From contig DATMRF010000145.1 of the NCBI GenBank assembly GCA_035566435.1, positions 1 through 48,982 on the forward strand: 48,982 nt of DNA, read 5' to 3'. The translations under genes and the position numbers were made by a program. Within the stretch, counting starts at the first letter, position 1. Every line of letters starts with the position of its first letter. Under the pieces are notes generated by a model. The model was not told the origin of the DNA, made no database searches, and saw nothing but the letters and a program-made list of their open reading frames with translations. Source of the DNA: DATMRF01 sp035566435. Lineage in GTDB: Bacteria > Verrucomicrobiota > Verrucomicrobiia > Limisphaerales > UBA8199. Of the stretch, positions 32,372 through 41,210 are shown piece after piece.

Positions 32372-33754
32372 TCACGCTTTTTCTTCGATCAGCTCGCGCC
32401 GCGCGCCGCTCAGAAGTTGCTCGATGAACGTCGTGGAATAGACCCCGCGCCGGAAGTTCGGGTCTTGCAGGATCGCCTGTTGAAAGGAGATGGTCGTTTT
32501 GATGCCTGTGATCATGTACTCGCTCAACGCGCGGCTCATCTTATCCATCGCCTCACGCCGGTCTTTGCCATACGTGATGAGTTTGCCGATCATGGAATCG
32601 TATGCCGAGGGGATGGTGTAGCCGGCATACGCATGGCTATCGACGCGCACGCCGCGGCCACCCGGCTGGTAATACATTTCGATGCGGCCCGGACTGGGGC
32701 GAAAATCATCAAAGGGATCTTCCGCGTTGATGCGGCACTCGATGGCATGGCCTTTGAACTGGATGTCGCTCTGGGAATGGCGCAGGGGTTCACCCATCGC
32801 GAGCATGATCTGGTAGCGCACGAGGTCGATTCCAGTAACCTCCTCTGTGATAGGATGTTCGACCTGGATCCGCTTGTTCATCTCCAGGAAATAAAAGTTC
32901 CCGTTGTTATCAACGATGAACTCGACGGTCCCGGCATTGGTATAATTGGCTTCCTCGGCGATTTTGATGGCTGCCTTGCCCATTTTTTCACGGAGCTTCT
33001 TGAATTTGTTATCGATCAGAGGCGACGGCGATTCTTCGACGACCTTCTGGTTACGCCGCTGAATCGAGCAATCCCGTTCACCAAGGTGGATAATGTGGCC
33101 CCGGTTGTCGCCCAGGATTTGGAACTCAACATGATGCGGATTCTCGATGAACTTCTCGATATACACTCCCGAATTGCCAAACGCCTTCTCGGCTTCGCTG
33201 CGGGCGGTGTGGAAGCCCTTGACGAGTGAAATATCGTTGTGCGCCACGCGCATCCCCCTTCCGCCTCCCCCGGCCACTGCTTTGATCATGACCGGGTAGC
33301 CGATGCGTTTGGCCACCGTCAAGGCATCCTGCTCATTTTCCACCACCCCTTCCGAACCCGGCGGCGTCGGCACCCCCGCCTTCTTGGCCAGGGCGCGGCT
33401 CACCGCCTTATCCTCTAACGCGTTCATTGCCCGTGAGTTGGGGCCGATGAAGCGGATATTGCAGCTTTCGCAAACATCGGCGAAATGAGCGTTCTCCGCC
33501 AGAAACCCGTAGCCGGGGTGAATCGCATCTACATCGGTGATTTCAGCCGCACTGACGATGCGATCAATCCGCAAATAGCTTTCGCTAGCGGCAGCTTTGC
33601 CAATACAAATGGCTTCGTCGGCCAGTTGGACGTGCATGGAGTTTGCATCCGCCTCCGAATAAATGGCGACAGTGCGGATATTAAGTTCCTTGCACGCGCG
33701 GATGATGCGGACAGCAATCTCCCCGCGGTTGGCAACCAGCACTTTTTCGAACAT
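32372..33754 (-). CDS. accC: Biotin carboxylase subunit of acetyl-CoA carboxylase
   Basis: A 460-aa ATP-grasp enzyme that carboxylates biotin on AccB using ATP and bicarbonate, the first step of fatty-acid synthesis. N-terminal MFEKVLVANRGEIAVRIIRA, IHPGYGFLAENA, the ATP-binding glycine loop KAVAGGGGRGMRV, HHVEFQILGD, ERDCSIQRRNQK and the catalytic EMNKRIQVEHPITEEVTG are all present. EMNKR replaces the more usual EMNTR; Lys occurs there in some relatives. accB lies 78 bases upstream in the same operon, as in many bacteria. The carboxyltransferase genes accA/accD are not in the window. Confidence 0.96.
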   Translation of the reverse strand: MFEKVLVANRGEIAVRIIRACKELNIRTVAIYSEADANSMHVQLADEAICIGKAAASESYLRIDRIVSAAEITDVDAIHPGYGFLAENAHFADVCESCNIRFIGPNSRAMNALEDKAVSRALAKKAGVPTPPGSEGVVENEQDALTVAKRIGYPVMIKAVAGGGGRGMRVAHNDISLVKGFHTARSEAEKAFGNSGVYIEKFIENPHHVEFQILGDNRGHIIHLGERDCSIQRRNQKVVEESPSPLIDNKFKKLREKMGKAAIKIAEEANYTNAGTVEFIVDNNGNFYFLEMNKRIQVEHPITEEVTGIDLVRYQIMLAMGEPLRHSQSDIQFKGHAIECRINAEDPFDDFRPSPGRIEMYYQPGGRGVRVDSHAYAGYTIPSAYDSMIGKLITYGKDRREAMDKMSRALSEYMITGIKTTISFQQAILQDPNFRRGVYSTTFIEQLLSGARRELIEEKA

Positions 33755-33832
33755 GGCTCGGATTTCGAGTTTAGGACTTCCTGGTTCCGACGGAACACTC
33801 CACTGGCGCCAGCGAAGAACCCGTGGCCCGCT

Positions 33833-34300
33833 TTAATTGGGGCGGATTTTGAACAGAGGTTGGCCGAATTCCACCGGCTTGGCGTTTTCGATCATCACCT
33901 GCGTGACGACACCCTTGGCCTCCGCCTTGATCTCGTTCATCACCTTCATCGCTTCGATGATGCAAACCACCGTCTCAGGGTGGACCTCCGTGCCGATTTC
34001 CACGTACGGCGCCGACTCCGGAGAGGGCGCGCGATAGAAGGTGCCAATCATGGGGGACTTGATTTCCAATTCGTTGGAGGGGGCGGGCACGGAGGCTGAG
34101 ATCGCAGGGGGCGCTGCCATCTGCGGCTGAACATAGGTAAGGACTGGGGTGTCTTCAGAGGAAACGGCAGCTCCGCCGCCATTCGTTCCCCGCTTCATTT
34201 TGATCTTAAACACCTGATTCTCGAGTTCGAACTCGGAAATCGAGTTCTTCCTCATCAAGTCAATTATCGCTTTGATGTCTTTTAGGTCGATTGAGTCCAC
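33833..34300 (-). CDS. accB: Biotin carboxyl carrier protein of acetyl-CoA carboxylase
   Basis: A 155-aa carrier. The N-terminal helical part (LKDIKAIIDLMRKNSISEFELE) is typical of AccB. A Pro/Ala linker follows, then the biotinyl domain (SPMIGTFYRAPSPESAPYVEIG ... CIIEAMKVMNEIKAEAKG) with Lys119 in EAMKVMNE as the biotinylation site for BirA. It sits between aroQ and accC on the minus strand. The 212 bases between aroQ and accB hold no gene. No efp lies between them, unlike the common aroQ-efp-accBC arrangement. Confidence 0.96.
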   Translation of the reverse strand: MDSIDLKDIKAIIDLMRKNSISEFELENQVFKIKMKRGTNGGGAAVSSEDTPVLTYVQPQMAAPPAISASVPAPSNELEIKSPMIGTFYRAPSPESAPYVEIGTEVHPETVVCIIEAMKVMNEIKAEAKGVVTQVMIENAKPVEFGQPLFKIRPN

Positions 34301-34512
34301 GGGCTTTTGTCGTTAGAGCGAGGTCCTCATTGGTTACGGTTTTGGCCGCATTAAAGGTTATAAGCAAAAAAGCAGCAGCCGAACCTCGACTCTGCTTGAC
34401 CCAGTAAATTCAATTGTGACCGAGCATAATGAGCGTGCTCCAGCGCGTCAATAAGCAAAATCCCTGCTGATTTGGCAAGTGTAAAAGGTGCGTATTTCGA
34501 CAAGAATATGGC

Positions 34513-34962
34513 CTATTTTGGTATTTCTTTACGTTCGTTAACGTTACAAGCCGCTTCCACGGCCAAAATGTACGAGTACGCTCCAAAACCCGCAATCTGT
34601 CCTCGACAGACCGGTGCGATCAACGACTTGTGACGGAATTCTTCCCTCGCGTGAACGTTCGAAAGGTGGATTTCAATCGTAGGTAACCCGACTGCCGAAA
34701 TGGCGTCACGAAGCGCCACACTGGTATGCGTGTAGGCAGCGGCATTCAGCACGATCACGTCGAAGTGCTGCTTAGCTTGTTGGACCCAGGTGACCAATTC
34801 GCCTTCCAGGTTTGACTGGCGGAACTCGACTTCCGCACCGAGTTCCCTGGCCCGTTGGCGCACTCTTGCTTCGATATCCGCCAGGGTTGTATGGCCATAG
34901 ACTTCCGGCTCTCGGTGGCCGAGCAGATTCAGATTTGGGCCATTCAGGAACAGGATTCTCAT
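34513..34962 (-). CDS. aroQ: 3-dehydroquinate dehydratase, type II
   Basis: 149 aa, the length of type II dehydroquinases, which remove water from 3-dehydroquinate in the shikimate pathway. Motifs are MRILFLNGPNLNLLG at the start, FRQSNLEGELVTWVQQA, VLNAAAYTHTSVALRDAI (substrate loop with Asn and the proposed catalytic region) and IEIHLSNVHAREEFRHKS. The chosen ATG at 34962 begins exactly at MRILFLNGPNL; the open frame runs on upstream into the opposite-strand kinase gene region and is not used. It heads the aroQ-accB-accC run. The divergent kinase gene starts only 96 bases away, so a short shared promoter region is expected. Confidence 0.95.
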   Translation of the reverse strand: MRILFLNGPNLNLLGHREPEVYGHTTLADIEARVRQRARELGAEVEFRQSNLEGELVTWVQQAKQHFDVIVLNAAAYTHTSVALRDAISAVGLPTIEIHLSNVHAREEFRHKSLIAPVCRGQIAGFGAYSYILAVEAACNVNERKEIPK

Positions 34963-35058
34963 GCCGGGGCGAGAAGCTAACGAAGGGACCCGCCCTTGTC
35001 GATGGGATTGTCCGAACATGATTGTTCCCCAATTCCCCAGGTGTATAATCCTCCCGCC

Positions 35059-36519
35059 ATGGCAGTCCAAAACCACATTGTCAAAGTCCAAAAACGGAAT
35101 CGAGCGCTGGTGGCATTCGATGCCGCCAGGATCCGGCGGGCGATGCTGCGCGCCGCCGAATCCGTTGGCGGCTTTCAACAGGACTATCTGCCAGGCATCA
35201 ACGACAAAATCTTTGCCGCGTGGGAGACGGACGCAAAAATTGCCGAGTTCCTTGCCGACGCGGTGGTGGTCTGCCTCAACTCCGACCCGCACCACCTGAT
35301 CACGAATTTTCCGCCCACCATCGAAACCATTCAGGACGAAGTGCTTCACGCGCTGCGCAGCTATGGCTTCCAGAACACCGCCGATGCTTACGCCTGTTAT
35401 CGCTGGGGCCGCCATTGGTTGCGGGAGGGAGCGCTAACTCCCGCCCAATTTGCCGGCAACGGATTTCCGGCGGCGCGCATGGAGGAAACACTTGCCTGGA
35501 ACCGCCGACGCGGCTGCGACACTGTGGCGGGACTAAATGAGCTCGTCCGGCGCGGCCGGCTTAAATCGCTGGTTGAAGACTCGCTGGCGCGATTCGAGCG
35601 CGCGCTCGACGAGGCCGCGTCTAAGGTCGTCGCGCGTCTTGATGCGGGCGACAATCTCCGTATGATCTGGGTCAGTGGGCCCAGTTCCTCGGGCAAAACG
35701 ACCACTACGGTCAAACTGACCGAACGGCTCTGCCGGCAAGGCCTGCGGTTCCTGATGCTCAATCTGGATGATTATTTCTGGTCGCTGGTGGAGCATCCGA
35801 CCGATTGGATCAACGATCGCAACTACGAAACGCCCGAAGCGATGGATATCCAGTTGCTCAATCGCCACCTGCGCGAACTGCTGGAAGGGAAGACGATCGA
35901 CAAGCCGGTCTATAGCTTTAAGGAAGGCCGGCGGCTGGCTAGCAAACCCATCAAACTCGAAAAAGATCAGATCCTGTTGCTCGATTGTCTCCATGGTTTA
36001 TATCCGCCGATCACGGAAGGCATCGACGCCTCCGCCCAGTTCCGGCTCTACATCGAAACGCAGAATGTCCTTTACGAGGGTGACGGCGCCTCCCGGCGGC
36101 TCACCAAATTCACCGATGTGCGCCTGCTGCGCCGCATATTGCGCGACGTGCGGCATCGCAACCACCGGCCGCTGCTGACGGTGCTCCATTGGCATTACGT
36201 CCGCTCCGGTGAACTCTTTAGCATCGTTCCGCTGAGCGGCCTGGCTGACCACACCATCGATGGTGGTTTCCCGTTCGACTTGCCGGTGCTCAAGCCGTTC
36301 CTCTGTGGCCCTGAAGGGTGCCTGCCGCAACCGGAGGATTTCCAGTCCTACTCCGGTTTCCTGGACGCCCAAATCCGTTATCAGCGAGTCCGTGACCTGC
36401 TCGCTTCTGTCGAGGGCCTGGCGCCGGAGCAAGTCAGCGGCTACGACATCGTTCCCGGCGACGCCGTGGTTCGCGAATTCATTGGGGGCAGCACGATCCA
36501 GATACCTCACAACGAATAG
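35059..36519 (+). CDS. ATP-cone domain fused to uridine-kinase-like P-loop kinase
   Basis: 486 aa. Residues about 5-95 look like an ATP-cone, the nucleotide-sensing module of ribonucleotide reductases and NrdR (KVQKRNRALVAFDAARIRRAMLRAA; ETIQDEVLHALRSYGF). Residues about 200-470 are a phosphoribulokinase/uridine-kinase-type P-loop domain: Walker A GPSSSGKTTTTVKL (about 207-214 for the core), LNLDDYF, ILLLDCLHGLYPPI and RRILRDVRHRNHRP. A helical linker joins them. It probably phosphorylates a nucleoside or sugar, with activity gated by adenine nucleotides; substrate and regulation are inferred. The ATG at 35059 starts MAVQNHIVKVQKRN. The frame is open upstream but overlaps aroQ's promoter side. 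Confidence 0.85.
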   Translation: MAVQNHIVKVQKRNRALVAFDAARIRRAMLRAAESVGGFQQDYLPGINDKIFAAWETDAKIAEFLADAVVVCLNSDPHHLITNFPPTIETIQDEVLHALRSYGFQNTADAYACYRWGRHWLREGALTPAQFAGNGFPAARMEETLAWNRRRGCDTVAGLNELVRRGRLKSLVEDSLARFERALDEAASKVVARLDAGDNLRMIWVSGPSSSGKTTTTVKLTERLCRQGLRFLMLNLDDYFWSLVEHPTDWINDRNYETPEAMDIQLLNRHLRELLEGKTIDKPVYSFKEGRRLASKPIKLEKDQILLLDCLHGLYPPITEGIDASAQFRLYIETQNVLYEGDGASRRLTKFTDVRLLRRILRDVRHRNHRPLLTVLHWHYVRSGELFSIVPLSGLADHTIDGGFPFDLPVLKPFLCGPEGCLPQPEDFQSYSGFLDAQIRYQRVRDLLASVEGLAPEQVSGYDIVPGDAVVREFIGGSTIQIPHNE

Positions 36520-36565
36520 CCAGACGATGATTTGACTTGGCTGGCACCGCCGGTAAGTTGAAGGC

Positions 36566-37063
36566 GTGAGAGTCCTCCTCGCATTAGTGGTTGGAATTGC
36601 CCTCGGCGCGGCGGGGCTTTGGTACTTCAGCACCACGCAAGGGAAAGCCAATGTCCAATCTGCAGGCAGGCAGGTTGAAACGGCGGCCAAATCCGCGAGC
36701 GATGCCGTGCAGGACAAGGTGCGCGATCTTGACTTGAGCCCGCAAAAGATCAAAGACGAACTGGCGCGCAGCGGCCACGTGGTTAGACAAAAAGCGCAGG
36801 AGGCGGGCCAGGCCATCAACGATGCCACCTCCGATGCTCGAATCACCGCGGCTATAAAGGCCAAAATGGTTGCCAGCCGGGACCTGCCGAGTCTGAGTAT
36901 TTCGGTAAACACTACGGCTGGAGTCGTTACCCTGTCCGGCATGGTCAACTCAGCAGACGACATCGGCAAGGCCATGGTGCTCGCGATGGGAACCGACGGA
37001 GTGCGACAGGTGATTTCCACGCTACAAATCAAGCCCCAACCCAAACCGGCTCCTGCGTCCTGA
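36566..37063 (+). CDS. Membrane-anchored BON-domain protein
   Basis: 165 aa, GTG start at 36566. An N-terminal helix (VLLALVVGIALGAAGLWYF) anchors or exports the protein. A helical, alanine/lysine-rich stretch (QVETAAKSASDAVQDKVRDL) follows, then one BON domain (about 88-155; DARITAAIKAKMVASRDLPSLSISVNTTAGVVTLSGMVNSADDIGKAM) and a Pro-rich tail. BON domains bind lipids or membranes; in OsmY-like proteins they act in the periplasm under stress. No helper genes adjoin. sucA begins 22 bases after it, but a shared function is not evident. Confidence 0.82.
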   Translation: MRVLLALVVGIALGAAGLWYFSTTQGKANVQSAGRQVETAAKSASDAVQDKVRDLDLSPQKIKDELARSGHVVRQKAQEAGQAINDATSDARITAAIKAKMVASRDLPSLSISVNTTAGVVTLSGMVNSADDIGKAMVLAMGTDGVRQVISTLQIKPQPKPAPAS

Positions 37064-37084
37064 AATCGGGGATTTAGCGCAAAA

Positions 37085-39937
37085 ATGGCCACCAGGAATG
37101 GACATGAAGCTGACGGTCTGCCCGGTGCCGCCAACCTGACGTTCGTCGAGGGCCTGTACGAGGATTACCTGCGAGACCCCGCTTCGGTTTCGCCGGATTG
37201 GCGCCATTACTTCGCCGAGGTTGCGGAAGGCGAGTTCCGATTCCCCAAACCGCGCTTTGGGCCCTCGTTCCGGCCTTTCAGTATTTTCAATCCGCCGTCC
37301 CCTGCTCTGCCCCGCCCAGCCAGCCGCCTCGCGGACCCGGAAATTGCGGTCCTGCAGCACCGCGTTTACCTGCTCACCCGTATTTATCGAGTGCGCGGCC
37401 ATCGCATCGCGCAGATCGACCCGCTGGGCTTGCCCCGTCCCGTCCCACCCGAGCTGACCCCGGAATTCTTCGGGTTCACCGACGCAGACATGGACCAGCC
37501 GGTCTATAGCGAGACGTTCCAATACGACGGTCCGCTGACGCTCGGCAAGTTGCTGGAACGTCTGCGCAATACCTACTGCCGTTCCATCGGCGTGCAGTAC
37601 ATGCACATCGATGAACTGAGCGTCCGGCGCTGGCTGCAGCGGCGAATGGAGGCGACCCAAAACCACGTCGAGCTCACCCGCGACGAGCAGTTGCGCATCC
37701 TCACCCGCTTGACCGATGCCGTCACGTTCGAGGAATTCATACGGCGAAAATTCCCCGGCGCGAAGACCTTTTCTCTGGACGGCTCGGAGAGCCTGATTCC
37801 GTTGCTGGACTTGGCCATCGAAAAGGCCGGCGAGCAAGGCATACAGGAAATCGTCCTCGGCATGGCCCACCGCGGCCGGCTCAATGTGCTGGCCAATATC
37901 GTGGGCAAGAGCGCCCGCCAAATCTTTCGCGAGTATGCCGACACTGACTGGAAATCGTATTCAGGCCGAGGTGACGTGAAATACCATTTGGGACACAGCG
38001 CCGACTGGGTCACCAGCCGCGGCGCGAAGATCCATCTGTCCCTTTGTTTTAATCCGAGTCATTTGGAGATCGTGAATCCGGTCGTGCTGGGCCGTACACG
38101 AGCGAAGCAGGATCGGGTCGGCGACAGCGAGCGCCGGCGCGGCCTGACGCTGTTGATTCACGGGGACGCAGCGTTTGCGGGCGAGGGTGTGGTGCAGGAG
38201 ACGCTGAACCTGAGCCAGCTCCGCGGTTACAGCGTGGGCGGCACGCTGCATGTCGTGGTCAACAATCAAATCGGTTTTACCACCAGCCCGGAAGACGCGC
38301 GGTCCAGTCAATATGCGACCGATGTCGGGAAGATGCTCCAGATTCCCATTTTTCACGTGAATGGCGAGGATCCCGAGGCCGTCGCCCAGGTGGTCCGGCT
38401 GGGGATGGATTTTCGCTACGAGTTCAAGCGCGACGTCATCGTCAACATGTACGGCTACCGCCGCCTTGGCCACAACGAAGGGGACGAGCCGGCCTTTACC
38501 CAGCCCGTGATGTACCGCGCCATCGCCAAACGCAAGTCGGTCCGCGAAGGCTACCTCGAACACCTGCTCACCCTGGGGGAATTGACCCGCGAAGAAGCTG
38601 ATGCGATCGCTGCCCAGCGGCGCGACCTGCTGGAAAAAGAACTCTCGGAATCTCAGTCCGCCAAGCCGCTGCCGGTCGAGCCGCGCCGCGGCATCTGGTC
38701 CAGATACAAGGGCGGGCCGGAGCCTCAGGAGCCGGAGCTCGAAACCGGCGTGCCCCGCGAGAAGCTGGCCGAATGGCTCGCAGCCCAGGCCCGGTTGCCG
38801 GCCGATTTCCATCCGCATCCGAAGATCAACAAACTGCTTCAAACTCGCGAGCAAATGGCTGCCGGCCAGGAACCGCTCGATTGGTCGGCGGCGGAATCGC
38901 TCGCTTTCGCGAGCCTCGGCTGCGAAGGAATTCGCGTGCGGCTAAGCGGGCAGGATTCGGAGCGCGGCACGTTCAGTCAACGGCACGCTGTCCTGCACGA
39001 CTACCAGGACGGGCATACCTACGCGCCGCTCCAACACTTGGCGCCCGGCCAGGCGCCAATCGAAATCTTCAACAGCCCTCTTTCCGAAGTCGGCGTCCTC
39101 GGTTTCGAATACGGCTACAGTCTCGATTACCCCGACGGCCTGGTGCTCTGGGAGGCGCAGTTCGGCGATTTCTGGAACGTCGCCCAGCCTATCGTGGACC
39201 AGTTCATCGCCAGCGCCGAAGACAAATGGCGGCGGCTAAGCGGGCTGGTGTTGCTGCTGCCCCATAGCTTCGAGGGCCAGGGGCCCGAGCATTCCAGCGC
39301 CCGGCTCGAACGCTTCCTCATGCTTTCAGTCGAAGACAACCTCCAGGTCGTTTATCCCACTACTCCGGCCCAGTATTTTCATTGCCTCCGCCGGCAGGCG
39401 CTCCGGCCGTGGCACAAGCCGCTCGTTGTCATGACGCCCAAGAGCCTGCTCCGCCATCCCAAGGCCGTGTCGAGCCTCGAGGATTGCTCTCGCGGGTGCT
39501 TCCAACGAATCCTTCCCGATGCCCTGGCGAAACCCGCTGGACATGTTCAACGCGTTGTCCTTTGTACTGGGAAGATTTACTATGAGTTGGCAGCGCATCG
39601 CGAGGAAACCGGCCGCGACGACGTCGCTCTCATCCGGCTGGAGCAACTGTATCCTCTGCGTCCCGAAGCGCTCCAGGCCGCGCTGGCGCCTTATCGCGAA
39701 GGCACACCTGTGTTCTGGGTCCAGGAAGAACCGGCCAACATGGGCGCCTGGGTGTACCTGCGCATCTACCTGGGTGAGGCCATCTCCCGCCGACATCCTT
39801 TCGCCGCGATTACGCGAACACCCTCGGCCACGCCAGCCGGCGGCTCGCATCGCCGCCACAAGCAGGAGCAGGCCGAGATCGTTTCCCGGGCGTTCAGTGA
39901 ACAGGCTATTCCCGAAAAGACCGGCGGAACCAAATGA
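37085..39937 (+). CDS. sucA: 2-oxoglutarate dehydrogenase E1 component
   Basis: 950 aa, normal for the E1o enzyme that decarboxylates 2-oxoglutarate with thiamine diphosphate in the citric acid cycle. The N-terminal E2-binding segment (FVEGLYEDYLRDPASVSPDW) is present. The TPP motif runs from GDAAFAGEGVV (about residue 360) to VVNNQIGFTT, about 28 residues on. Other family blocks are MAHRGRLNVLANI, GDVKYHLG, NPSHLEIVNPVV, YGYRRLGHNEGDEPAF, EFGYSLDYP-like GFEYGYSLDYPDGL, LLPHSFEGQGPEHSSARLERFL and VQEEPANMGAW. It is cotranscribed with sucB, which starts one base after its stop. No lpd (E3) gene is in the window. Confidence 0.96.
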   Translation: MATRNGHEADGLPGAANLTFVEGLYEDYLRDPASVSPDWRHYFAEVAEGEFRFPKPRFGPSFRPFSIFNPPSPALPRPASRLADPEIAVLQHRVYLLTRIYRVRGHRIAQIDPLGLPRPVPPELTPEFFGFTDADMDQPVYSETFQYDGPLTLGKLLERLRNTYCRSIGVQYMHIDELSVRRWLQRRMEATQNHVELTRDEQLRILTRLTDAVTFEEFIRRKFPGAKTFSLDGSESLIPLLDLAIEKAGEQGIQEIVLGMAHRGRLNVLANIVGKSARQIFREYADTDWKSYSGRGDVKYHLGHSADWVTSRGAKIHLSLCFNPSHLEIVNPVVLGRTRAKQDRVGDSERRRGLTLLIHGDAAFAGEGVVQETLNLSQLRGYSVGGTLHVVVNNQIGFTTSPEDARSSQYATDVGKMLQIPIFHVNGEDPEAVAQVVRLGMDFRYEFKRDVIVNMYGYRRLGHNEGDEPAFTQPVMYRAIAKRKSVREGYLEHLLTLGELTREEADAIAAQRRDLLEKELSESQSAKPLPVEPRRGIWSRYKGGPEPQEPELETGVPREKLAEWLAAQARLPADFHPHPKINKLLQTREQMAAGQEPLDWSAAESLAFASLGCEGIRVRLSGQDSERGTFSQRHAVLHDYQDGHTYAPLQHLAPGQAPIEIFNSPLSEVGVLGFEYGYSLDYPDGLVLWEAQFGDFWNVAQPIVDQFIASAEDKWRRLSGLVLLLPHSFEGQGPEHSSARLERFLMLSVEDNLQVVYPTTPAQYFHCLRRQALRPWHKPLVVMTPKSLLRHPKAVSSLEDCSRGCFQRILPDALAKPAGHVQRVVLCTGKIYYELAAHREETGRDDVALIRLEQLYPLRPEALQAALAPYREGTPVFWVQEEPANMGAWVYLRIYLGEAISRRHPFAAITRTPSATPAGGSHRRHKQEQAEIVSRAFSEQAIPEKTGGTK

Positions 39938-39938
39938 T

Positions 39939-41162
39939 ATGCAAATTGAATTGAAAGTTCCCGAGGTCGGTGAGTCCATCACCGAAGTTGAAATCGGCGG
40001 CTGGCTCAAATCCAAAGGTGAGGCGGTGAGCAGAGACGAACCGCTCGTGACGCTCGAGAGTGAAAAGGCCACGGTCGAACTGCCCGCGCCGGACTCGGGC
40101 ACATTGAGTGGGCTCCTGAAACAAAAGGGCGATACGGCCAAAGTCGGCGAAGTGATCGGCTACCTGGAAAAAGACGGCCAGAAAGACGCCTCGCCAAAGG
40201 TGCCTGAGCCGAAAGCTGCGGAACCAAAGCCGGTGGCGCAAGCTGACGCCGGACGGGCTGAACCGCGAGTCATGCCCGCGGCTCAAATCGCCCTGGAAGA
40301 ACATGGGCTGCGGCCCGGCCAGGTGAAAGGCACCGGTCCCGGCGGGCGCATCCAGAAAGAAGATGTGTTGCGCTACATCGAGGAGCCTGCGGCGGAGGCG
40401 GCCAAGCCTCCGGCCGACGCGCCCGCCGCCACAGAAGCAAGTGTCACTCTGCCATCGTCCGGTCGCCAAGAGGAAGTCGTACCGATGAGCCGCTTGCGCC
40501 GCACGGTTGCCGAACGCCTGGTGCAGGCGCAGAACGCTGCTGCTTTGCTCACCACCTTTAACGAGCTTGATATGACGGGCATCGTCGCCCTCCGAAAAGA
40601 ATACGGCGAAGCCTTCCAGCAGAAATATCAGGTCAAGCTCGGGTTCATGTCGTTTTTCGTCAAAGCCTGCATCGATGCGCTCAAACAGTTCCCCGCGCTG
40701 AACGCTGAGGTGCGGGAAGCCAACATTGTTTATCATAATTACTACGACCTCGGCGTCGCGGTCGGCGGGGGCAAAGGCCTGGTCGTTCCGGTGCTGCGCA
40801 ATGCTGAACGCATGAGCTTCGCCGAAGTTGAGCTGGCCATCGCCGATTTCGCCAGGCGCGCAAAGGACAACAAGCTCAAGCTAAACGAGCTGCAGGGCGG
40901 CACCTTTACGATTAGCAACGGCGGCGTCTATGGGTCGCTGCTTTCGACGCCGATCGTCAACCCGCCTCAGAGCGGCATCCTCGGCTTGCACGCTATCCAG
41001 GACCGGCCCGTCGCGCGCGGAGGCAACGTGGTCATCCGTCCCATGATGTACGTCGCCCTGACCTACGACCACCGCCTGGTCGATGGCCGCGAAGCGGTCT
41101 CGTTCCTCAAACGCGTCAAGGAAGTCATCGAAAACCCGGCACGGATGTTGATGGAAATCTAG
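39939..41162 (+). CDS. sucB: Dihydrolipoyllysine succinyltransferase (E2 of 2-oxoglutarate dehydrogenase)
   Basis: 407 aa. A single lipoyl domain (residues 1-77; Lys43 in LESEKATVELPA is the lipoylation site) is joined by a Pro/Ala/Lys linker to a peripheral-subunit-binding domain (about 105-145; MPAAQIALEEHGLRPGQVKGTG). A flexible linker then leads to the catalytic core (about 180-407) with VPMSRLRRTVAERLV, the conserved NGGVYGSLLSTPIVNPPQSGILGLH and the active-site YDHRLVDGREAVSFL. The ATG at 39939 begins MQIELKVPEVGESITE. It is coupled to sucA and transfers succinyl groups to CoA. Confidence 0.96.
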   Translation: MQIELKVPEVGESITEVEIGGWLKSKGEAVSRDEPLVTLESEKATVELPAPDSGTLSGLLKQKGDTAKVGEVIGYLEKDGQKDASPKVPEPKAAEPKPVAQADAGRAEPRVMPAAQIALEEHGLRPGQVKGTGPGGRIQKEDVLRYIEEPAAEAAKPPADAPAATEASVTLPSSGRQEEVVPMSRLRRTVAERLVQAQNAAALLTTFNELDMTGIVALRKEYGEAFQQKYQVKLGFMSFFVKACIDALKQFPALNAEVREANIVYHNYYDLGVAVGGGKGLVVPVLRNAERMSFAEVELAIADFARRAKDNKLKLNELQGGTFTISNGGVYGSLLSTPIVNPPQSGILGLHAIQDRPVARGGNVVIRPMMYVALTYDHRLVDGREAVSFLKRVKEVIENPARMLMEI

Positions 41163-41210
41163 TCTTGCTTCCTCTTGCCTGTCTGCCGCCGCCTCCTTAC
41201 GCTACGCTCC

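Noticed and set aside
35998..37134. 378-aa minus-strand frame over the kinase, BON and sucA starts
   Set aside because: Spans three convincing plus-strand genes and has no recognisable domain.
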